18,771 bases of DNA from Baffinella frigidus (Eukaryota; Cryptophyceae; Cryptomonadales; Baffinellaceae): positions 258,886 through 277,656 of the forward strand of contig MU646589.1 of assembly GCA_026770585.1 (NCBI GenBank), written 5' to 3'. Position numbers and translations under genes: made by a program. Positions 7,955 to 14,105 of this stretch are shown piece by piece. Below the pieces are notes generated by a model, which was not told the DNA's origin, searched no databases, and saw nothing but the letters and a program-made list of their open reading frames with translations. Positions within the stretch are counted from its first letter, which is position 1, and each line of letters starts with the position of its first letter.

Positions 7955-8043
7955 TCCTTTAGGTCCTTTAGGTTCTTCGAGCTCCCAACATAGGCGGACA
8001 CCGGAACTGGTTCTGCAGGAAAGCCATGCTTCCTTTCGGATCA
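7955..8043 (-). mobile_element. Family F interspersed repeat, copy 2
   Basis: CCTTTAGGTCCTTTAGGTTC and CATAGGCGGACACCGGA match 9509-9594 on the same strand and 6075-6166 inverted. It lies directly next to the MITE-C copy. Confidence 0.65.
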
Positions 8044-8259
8044 CATTCAGGCCCCCCGGTGCAGAGGATCGCGGCAGAAACCGGCTAAAGGGTGTCCTCA
8101 TCGGGTGTGTGAAGGTATACAAAAAGTTCCCATACTCTCACACACACACCAGGATAAAGCAAGTCGGCTGAAGGCCCATAATGGTATCCCATCGTTCAGC
8201 TCATAGGAGCTCCAACCACGGATACCTCAGATGTCAAACCAAGAAAAATGTAGAGGTTC

Positions 8260-8560
8260 CCCCCAGTGTACGGAAGTCAGCGAGCGAGAGAGTGAGAGAG
8301 GTGGATGTGTAGGGGTTTTCCCCAGGCTGTGCAGAATGTAGCTGTGCAAAGACACATGGGGAGCGGCTCGTCTCCGTTAGGGTCAACCTAGGTACAGCTA
8401 CTCTTAGCGATTCCTTTAGGGCCTCCACCTACAGTTGCGTCCAGCAATGTACGGAAGTCAGCAAAGTTAAGGGGGGCAGAAAGGTGGATGTGCTGAGGTT
8501 TCTTCCAATGTATGGAAGACAGCAACGTCAAGGGGAATCCAAGCGTCAGAAGATAACAAC
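8260..8560. repeat. Diverged repeats around GTACGGAAGTCAGC
   Basis: A(A/G)TGTACGGAAGTCAGC at about 8265 and 8447, and ATGTATGGAAGACAGC at about 8509, with AGGTGGATGTG(T/C)(A/T)G after the first two. No gene seen between 8044 and 8650. Confidence 0.6.
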
Positions 8561-8679
8561 AGTAAAACAGCAAAATAACTCAAGGTGTTAGAGCATCAAT
8601 GCAGCAAATCGAGCCCCCCCGTCCTTTTCAATAAAGTCCCCTTAATTCTCCCATCGTCTACGTCATCTTCTCGGCTCCG

Positions 8680-9269
8680 CTAGAGTTTTCCTTTCTTGAT
8701 GCCATAACTACCTGCCGGGCATCGACGACACGAACTTGAACAACGAAGTGCGTAGGTGCCAATTGCGCATTTTGTGCAGTTGTTTGATCCGTATTTGGGT
8801 GTGTACGTCCCGGGTATACACAAGCTACATTCCGTCTGCCTTGAGCTGTTTTGATACTGGCCTGGGGGGCACGGCATACAATTTGCGCGACCTGTGTCGG
8901 GGTTGTAGTATCCTTGTGCACACGGTTCACAGAAACCGGTCGCGCCCTGTGACTGGAAATGACCTGCTGAACAGGCAGTGCAACCGACCGACATATTGTC
9001 GGCGGAAAAGAACCCCGGTCTACATGGACTGCACTTCAGCGCAGTTATCCCTTAAGTGGCGAGTAGGCTCATAGGCCCTACGGTAGGGCCCTAGGACCTG
9101 CCTAGGGCGAGTTAGGGTGAATATTCGCCCGTCCGCCACTTAAGGGATATTAACGACATCCCCAGTTGTCTCGTTTGTTTCCATAGTCTCGCTTTTATCG
9201 ACATAGTATCCGACCGAACAGCCAGTACTCTGGCGCAGCAGGGACGACGAGAGAGAGGTCATATATAAT

Positions 9270-9319
<50 letters not shown>

Positions 9320-9651
9320 AAAAACCCTGATGTGGGGCCTCACAACCTGATCGCACAGCCTGATGTCGAGGCAGGTGGGACAGAGGGCATGCGCACTCCA
9401 CACGTCGCCTACAGTACAGGGGTACCTCGCTCATACGAAACCGCCCCCCCCAAGGACCCCACAGTAGGACCATGCCTAGGATCCTATGGTGGTCCTAGGG
9501 GGGGGGGGTCCTTCAGGTCCTTGAGGTTCTTTTTAACTCCCACCATAGGCGGACACCGGATCTTGTTCTGTAGAAAGGCCATGCTTCCTTTCGGTCGCTT
9601 TCTTGTCAGCGAGGTACCCCTGTACAGCACTACCTCGAACACGTCCACCAC
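8680..9651 (-). CDS. GCC2/GCC3 (ephrin-receptor-like) cysteine-rich protein, partial gene model
   Basis: Likely exons on the minus strand are 9651-9625, 9408-9347, 9229-9158 and 9033-8712, or to TAG at 8680. The last is clear: repeated Cys-x-x-Cys-x-x-Gly-x-(Tyr/Phe) units such as CTACSAGHFQ, CEPCAQGYYN, CMPCPPGQYQ and CSLCIPGTYT, spaced about 16 residues, as in GCC2/GCC3 domains of extracellular and receptor proteins. Upstream exons fit in phase 0 (CPTCLDIRLCDQ to STGCSVGYYVDK to CSPCRPGFF). Two MITEs interrupt it, one between the first two exons and one between the last two. A CAG-G/GTAGTT donor at 8712 could continue the gene past the TAG. It may be the 3' part of the ankyrin gene to the right. 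Extracellular or vesicle-lumen location is inferred. Confidence 0.65.
8712..9033 (-). CDS. GCC gene, main cysteine-rich exon
   Basis: The acceptor is GCTGAAG and the reading starts CSPCRPGFFSADN. At least six Cys-rich units follow. The frame stays open to TAG at 8680 but a donor GTAGTT lies after 8712. Confidence 0.75.
9046..9149. mobile_element. MITE family B copy 2, inside the GCC gene
   Basis: TATCCCTTAAGTGGCGAG and CGCCACTTAAGGGATA are inverted ends; TA flanks suggest TA target duplication. It brings an in-frame stop (CCT TAA) to the upstream exon frame, so it must be spliced out or it breaks the gene. Confidence 0.85.
9158..9229 (-). CDS. GCC gene, exon reading STGCSVGYYVDK
   Basis: GCGCCAG precedes and GTCGTT follows 24 codons in phase 0 at both ends. 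Confidence 0.5.
9260..9319. repeat. (AT)n microsatellite in an intron
   Basis: About 60 bases of alternating A and T. Ile-Tyr open frames through it are artefacts. Confidence 0.95.
9347..9408 (-). CDS. GCC gene, exon reading CPTCLDIRLCDQ
   Basis: CTGTAG precedes on the minus strand and CAG then GTTGTG follows; 20 full codons after a split Gly codon. Confidence 0.4.
9415..9624. mobile_element. MITE family A copy carrying a nested family F element
   Basis: TACAGGGGTACCTCGCTCAT at the left and GCGAGGTACCCCTGTA at the right define a family A element; 9509-9594 inside is family F. So F was captured by, or inserted into, A. Confidence 0.85.
9625..9651 (-). CDS. Exon fragment reading VVDVFEVVL
   Basis: AAACCAG (CCCTAAA-type intron end on the minus strand) precedes nine open codons that run straight into the family A element. 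Confidence 0.4.
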
Positions 9652-9654
9652 CTG

Positions 9655-9720
9655 GTTTAGGGGTTAGGGCTGAGGGTTGAGGGTCGGGTGCTTAGGGCGT
9701 AGGGGGTTAAGGGATGCATA
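9655..9720 (-). repeat. Telomere-like repeats, C-rich strand on minus
   Basis: GGTTTAGGGGTTAGGG, GAGGGTTGAGGGT and variants on +. They sit just upstream, in the minus sense, of the exon ending at 9651. Confidence 0.8.
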
Positions 9721-9751
9721 GGGCTCCCCCGTTCAGCCCTCTCTATCATCG

Positions 9752-9855
9752 TATCCCTTAAGTGACCAGGCCTCCAAATTTGGGGGCCTGAGGTCCTAGG
9801 CTGGTCCTAGGGCCCTACGGTAGGGCGTATGCGCCTACTGGCCACTTAAGGGATA
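9752..9855. mobile_element. MITE family B copy 3
   Basis: TATCCCTTAAGTGACCAG and CTGGCCACTTAAGGGATA, 104 bp, with CCCTACGGTAGGGC inside. The middle differs from copies 1 and 2 on the left half. Confidence 0.85.
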
Positions 9856-9867
9856 CACAGCCTGATC

Positions 9868-10690
9868 CCGGGTTTGGTTTGGGTTTAGGGTTTAGGGTTT
9901 AGGGTTTTGGGTTGAGGGTTTTGGGTTGAGGGTTGAGGGTTTAGGGTTTAGGGTTTAGGGTTTAGGGTTAAGGCTTTAGGGTGGAGAATTCAGGGTATAG
10001 GGTGTATGGTTTAGCGTGGTGTAGAGGAGCTACGGTTTCGGGGTTTGAGTTTAGTGTTTCGGATTTCGGGTTTCGGGTCACGGGTTTCGGGTTCAGACGC
10101 AAGGAAGCTGGGGTTTAGGGTTTAGGGTTTAGGGTTTAGGATGTAGGATTGAGGGTTGAGAGTTTATGGTCTAGGTTTTAGGTTTTAGGGTTTAGGCTTT
10201 AGGGTTTGGGGTTTGGGGTTTAGGGTTTAGGGATTAGGGATTAGGGTTTAGGGTTTGTGGTTAAGGTGTAGGGTTTATATTTTGGGATTTAGGGCTTTGG
10301 GTGAAGACGCAAGGAAGCTGGGGTTTAGGGTTTAGGGTTTATGGGTGAGGGTTCAGGGTTTAGGGTTCAGGGTTTAGGGTTTAGGGTTTCAGGTATAGGG
10401 TTTAGGTTTTCAAGGTTTGGGGTTTAGGGTTTAGGGGTTGGTGTTTGGGGTTTAGGGTTTAGGGTTTGGGGTTTGGGGTTTAAGGTTTAGGGTTTTGGGT
10501 TTAGGGTTTAGGGTTTAGGGTTTAGGGTTTAAGGTTTAGGGTTTAGGGTTTAGGGTTTAGGGTTCAGACGCAGGGGAACACCGGGTTGTCGAGCATAACA
10601 ACGTTAGGGTTCAAGGCATAGGGTCTAGGGTTTAGGGTTTAGGGTTTAGGGTTCAGGGTTTAGGTTTTAGAGTCTAGGGCTGCTCAGAAG
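9868..10690 (-). repeat. Long TTTAGGG-type array, C-rich strand on minus
   Basis: Over 800 bases of TTTAGGG, TTTGGGG, TTCGGG and TTCAGGG variants broken only by short non-repeat islands at about 10096, 10306 and 10567. No plus-strand gene seen. Confidence 0.9.
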
Positions 10691-10919
10691 GCTTCGGTCC
10701 ACCGTCGCCCCCGGATATCCGGTGGCTACGTGACCATTTCCAATACGAATTGAAGCAAAGGATCCAATGCCCGTTCAAAAGTTTTCCCTGTAGCCTTTCA
10801 AGTGGGTAGGTATATCGTGACGCAGGGGAGCTGGGGTTTCGGGTTTCGGGCTTAGGGTTTAGGGTGTAGGGTTTAGGGTTTAGGGTTTAGAATTTAGGAT
10901 TTATCGTGACGCAGGGGGG
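10099..10919 (-). other. Five copies of a tiny exon-like island (CTTCCTTGC / CTCCCCTGC)
   Basis: Islands at 10099-10107, 10309-10317, 10570-10600, 10822-10830 and 10911-10919. On the minus strand three read CCCCAG, then nine bases coding LPC, then GTC; the longest (10600-10570) reads MLDNPVFPC before GTCTGA. They look like copies of one exon's 3' end plus donor. The nearby unique stretches 10691-10810 and 10920-11100 hold no exon I recognise. Confidence 0.4.
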
Positions 10920-11119
10920 CAGGCCACAGAGCGGGCTACCAACGGATTTTCTGGCCAAATCCTAGCCAAACCCGGACCCTACGGTTAGGATATCCGTAGG
11001 ACCAGTCTAGGTCTCTACAGTATCGCCCACAGTAGGGTCCACGTATTTTTTATTCACGAAATCCTTTTGTAGTCCGCTGCGTGGGGGGTCAATTCAGGGA
11101 GATGTATTTTTCGTTTAGA

Positions 11120-11215
11120 CCCTGGCAACGAAATTTACTACACAAATTCTTTACTGGGACTAGCAGAGCAGGCGCTCGTTACAGAGACGCGTGCGCTCAA
11201 GACTTTACTGGTACT
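11120..11215. mobile_element. Diverged MITE family C fragment
   Basis: CTGGCAACGAAATTTACTAC plus ACAAATTCTTTACTGG matches the left arm of the copy at 7662; no clear right arm. Confidence 0.55.
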
Positions 11216-11281
11216 GGTATGACCCGGTTGAGGGTGGGACCTAGATTGGAGAAGGAGTCCTCTCAACATTTCGGATGGGCG

Positions 11282-11370
11282 TTTAGGGTTTAGGGTTTAG
11301 GGTTTGGGGTTTAGGGTCTCGGGTCTCGGGTTTAGGGTTTAGGGTTTAGGGTTTAGGGTTTAGGGTTTGA
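11282..11370 (-). repeat. TTTAGGG intron array
   Basis: About twelve TTTAGGG units with a TCTCGGG variant pair; C-rich strand on minus. It ends at an exon-like stretch (11367-11390) reading YDSVF on the minus strand after CTGCAG. Confidence 0.85.
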
Positions 11371-11404
11371 ACACCGAGTCGTACTGCCTGCAGAGCCTTC
11401 TTGT

Positions 11405-11460
11405 GAAGTTGATGTCAACTTCTGAAGTTGATGTCAACTTCAGAAGTTGATGTCAACTTC
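11405..11460. repeat. Three tandem 18-bp near-palindromes
   Basis: GAAGTTGATGTCAACTTC occurs exactly three times with single-base spacers. Each has 8-base inverted arms. Confidence 0.95.
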
Positions 11461-11638
11461 AGGGCGTGTGTCATCGGTAACACAGTAACACAGGTTGCGC
11501 CGTGTGACTTGATTAGTGACACGAAGATGAACATGTGTTATGTCCACCTCATTTTCACGAACATGTTCACCAGAGTCAGGTCAACTTGCCAGGCTGGCGT
11601 GTGGTGCACATACGTCAACTTTGGAGCGAAAAGAACCC

Positions 11639-11745
11639 AGTCTCACCACATTGGTGAGACCAAATAGACTGCAAAAATTGGTTAGACCAAAATTGGCGAG
11701 ACCAAATAGACAGTGTCTAAATTGGTGAGACCAAATAGACTGTGT
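11639..11745. repeat. Tandem TTGGTGAGACCAAATAGACT repeats with an inverted start
   Basis: Four imperfect copies begin near 11651, 11678, 11692 and 11721. The first is preceded by GTCTCACCA, its own inverse, so it can form a hairpin. Confidence 0.8.
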
Positions 11746-11786
11746 TGAGTACTGGTGCAGCTCGTCCTGTATCTAAGTTGACAACG

Positions 11787-11925
11787 GGTTTAGAGATTAG
11801 AGTTTAGGGTTTAGGGTTTAGGGTTTAGGGTTTCAGATTTAGGGCATAGGGTTTAGGGTTTAGGTTTTCAGATTCAGGGCTTAGGGTTTAGGGTTTAGGG
11901 TTTAGGGTTAAGGGTTTAGGGTGAT
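11787..11925 (-). repeat. TTTAGGG intron array
   Basis: About 18 units, some changed to TTTCAGA/TTTAGGGCA. C-rich strand on minus. The following 11926-12250 holds no exon I can support. Confidence 0.85.
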
Positions 11926-12256
11926 CCTAGACTCCTCCAACCACCCGTGCGACTGTTAAATTGTTGAAGCGGGATCTCCATCCCACCAATGGTGTTTCAG
12001 GAAGAAAAAAACACGTCCTCTCTGAGCGGAGAGGTTGCCCCCCCCACCGCAACGAGTGGCCCCCACCGCCTGGCACGGTCTCACCAAACAGGGGTTAATA
12101 CAATCTGCACGTTGACAGACCCATCTCCGGGGGGGAAGTGGTGGGTGAGGAGAAGCACCTGCAACACACGCGACCGTTTGACCTCTTCTGGCCAAATCCT
12201 AGCCAAAGCCGGGTGGGAATGCGAGGCCGCAGAGGAGAAGGAGATGGGTCACTCAC

Positions 12257-12303
12257 TTGCCGGGGCGCGCAGGTCCATCATTTCCACGCTCAGTCGCACC
12301 AGG
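12257..12303 (-). pseudogene. Possible donor-side piece of an ankyrin-gene exon
   Basis: On the minus strand CTGGTGCGACTGAGC opens a frame reading LVRLSVEMMDLRAPA, followed by GTGAGT, the best donor in this area. Its first 15 bases overlap the end of the block at 12446-12493. Confidence 0.45.
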
Positions 12304-12640
12304 GGTTTGGGGTTGAGGGTTTAGGGTTCAGGGTTTGGGGTTGAGGGTTTAGGGTTCAGGGTTTGGGGTTTAGGGTTCAGGGTTCAGGGTTCAGGGTTCA
12401 GGGTTTAGAGTTTACGTACGTAGGGTTGAGGGTTTGAGCACCGACCGTTCAGTCGCACCAGGCGCACCGACACTGCCGGGAACGCCGCGTATCCTGTTCA
12501 GATGGGTGTTTAGGGTTGAGGGTTGAGGGTTTAGGGGTTAGGGATGAGGTTTTGGTGTTTAGGGATTCGTGTTTAGGTTCTAGGGTTTAGGGTTTAGGGG
12601 TTAGAGTTTAAGGTTTAGGGATCGGGGTTTGGGGTTTAGG
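12303..12640 (-). repeat. TTTAGGG/TTCAGGG intron arrays
   Basis: Two blocks, 12303-12430 and 12505-12640, flank the exon fragment at 12446-12493. C-rich strand on minus. Confidence 0.85.
12446..12493 (-). pseudogene. Possible acceptor-side piece of an ankyrin-gene exon
   Basis: TGAACAG then a frame reading YAAFPAVSVRLVRLN. It ends where the 12257-12303 piece begins (shared CTGGTGCGACTGA), so the two could be halves of one exon. Confidence 0.45.
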
Positions 12641-12645
12641 ATTTC

Positions 12646-13089
12646 CTGCTCCCGCTTCCACAGAAGCTGCACGCACTCGGAGAGGCCCTTCAGCTGGGGA
12701 TCCAGTCGCGGCGGAGACTGCACTGTCCAGGGACGGTCCCGCAACTCCTGTTTGCGCTCTGCCAGCTCGCGCTCCGCGATTCCGAGTGCTGCCATACGGT
12801 CGTACGGAGGCGGCAGCGATACGGATGCGTCGGCGCCCTGCTCGAGGAGAAAGCGGACCGCCCCAGCTTCGCCTCCGAGTGCTGCGTTCGCGAGTGCTGT
12901 CCAGCCGTCCTCAGTCTTTGCGTTGAGGTTCTGACCAGCCCGCACCTGCCTGCGCATCGTCTTGACGTCGCCCCGGTAGGCCGCTTCCGTGAAACGCTGC
13001 ACATCAGCCCCCATCGGCCAGAATAATGCATCAGCCTGTGCAAGCAGAGAGATCAAGACGGCGAGGAGGGAGAGTGATCTCCTCGCCAT
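12646..13089 (-). CDS. Secreted or lumenal ankyrin-repeat protein, first exon
   Basis: ATG at 13087-13089 begins MARRSLSLLAVLISLLAQ and ADALFW, a classic signal peptide with likely cleavage after ADA. Residues 30-95 hold two ankyrin-type units: RFTEAAYRGDVKTMRRQV with AGQNLNAKTEDG, then WTALANAALGGEAGAVRF and LLEQGADASV. A charged, helix-forming stretch (AERELAERKQELRDR) follows. The frame then enters CCCTAAA repeats near 12645; no GT is at this edge (CAG then GAAATC), so the donor is unclear or non-canonical. A signal peptide on an ankyrin protein is unusual, and in algae with complex plastids it may mean ER or plastid routing. The start is firm because the open frame begins there and a divergent gene lies beyond. 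Confidence 0.7.
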
Positions 13090-13463
13090 GGCTGATGGCC
13101 CGCCGAATCAAGGTTCCGGCATCAGGGGCTCGGGGTCTTCCTGAGCATTTTTTATGGTCAAATCAAATTGATGTTGGCAATTGAGCATTTTCCCTCCGCA
13201 GGAGGCTCGAACTCGAGCCTCTGGCCTGGGAAAAGGGCCAACCTCCACCATCAACTTGATGTTGGGGACGAGGCGGGGAGCTGGGGTCGAGCTGGGATTC
13301 TTCTCGTGGCAGGCAGGGTGTTGTAGCAGGGTCCTGGGGTGTGCCTCCTCCATATCAACCCATCCTCGTCTCTCCAGCTGCAAGGTTGCAAGCGCTGGGT
13401 CAGCGGGAACCTCGTCACGAGCAAGAGACAAAAGTGCGAGCCTCTGGAAGACCGGACACGGGA
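13090..13463. promoter_or_regulatory. Divergent promoter region between ankyrin and SWEET genes
   Basis: 374 bases between two opposite start codons. It holds no telomere-like repeats. I see AATCAAATTGATG and ATCAACTTGATG but no confident TATA box. Open frames on both strands are probably chance, although in-frame ATGs upstream of 13464 exist (13341). Confidence 0.5.
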
Positions 13464-14105
13464 ATGCCACGGTGCCTACGATTACTGCCCCGAGCGAAAT
13501 GGCCGCTGCTCGCAGCGGTCGCGGCGGTCGCCGCTATGCTCCCGGTTGAAGCAGCGCCCTCTGTGCTTGCCGGCGTGGCTCGCCCTCTAAAGGGGGGGGG
13601 GGCTCGCAGCACCTCCTCTCCTGAGAACAAGTCGGGGAACCACGCGTCAGGGAACGCTGCAGCCACGGTGGCGGCGTTGCTGGTGGGCGGTATCGGGGGT
13701 ATGTTTGATCAGCAGAGCAAGGCGCTGCCAGGCGTGGTGAAGCCCAGCCCAGAGAGACCAGACAGCACAGGGCGGGCGGCGGTGTCGGGCCGAGGTGAAA
13801 AGTTTCTGGGTGGAACCGTAGCAGAGGGGGGGGAATGGGCGAAGACCGGGAAGCGGCCGGCATCTTTCAGAATCTCCGGCCCGGCTTCAAGAACCCCCCC
13901 CACGGGCCCACGGCCCGCGAAAAAAAAAACAGTGGCCGCTGCAGGGGAAGGATCTGCCCCTGGGAAGGGGTGGGCGTCGACAGAACCAGGGGTTGTGGAG
14001 GTGGCGCCACCATGGGACTGGGCGCATTTCGCGTGGGACGCGCAATCGACGTTGCTGAAGCTGATCCCGCCCCTCTCCTCGCAGCTCCTCGCCCTTGCGC
14101 CCATG
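13464..14105 (+). CDS. SWEET exon S1: signal-like N-terminus, low-complexity region, TM1
   Basis: MPRCLRLLPRAKWPLLAAVA is followed by more Ala/Val and PVEAA, a likely signal peptide or anchor. A Gly/Ser/Pro/Lys-rich stretch follows, then STLLKLIPPLSSQLLALAPM at the end, just before donor GTCTCC. Start chosen at 13464 because the hydrophobic segment follows it directly; ATG 13341 would add 41 residues. Confidence 0.65.

Noticed and set aside
7807-8122. Minus-strand protein with EEPKGPKGG
   Set aside because: It spans MITE C and family F sequence; most likely a repeat-derived frame.
9140-9473. Ile-Tyr repeat proteins
   Set aside because: They read through the (AT)n microsatellite; only the flanking Cys-rich parts look real.
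11405-11745. CRISPR array
   Set aside because: Repeats have one-base or irregular spacers, and the setting is eukaryotic with spliced genes.
13108-13470. Minus-strand 120-residue frame between the two divergent genes
   Set aside because: It overlaps the start regions of both genes and has no recognisable domain; judged chance in GC-rich DNA.
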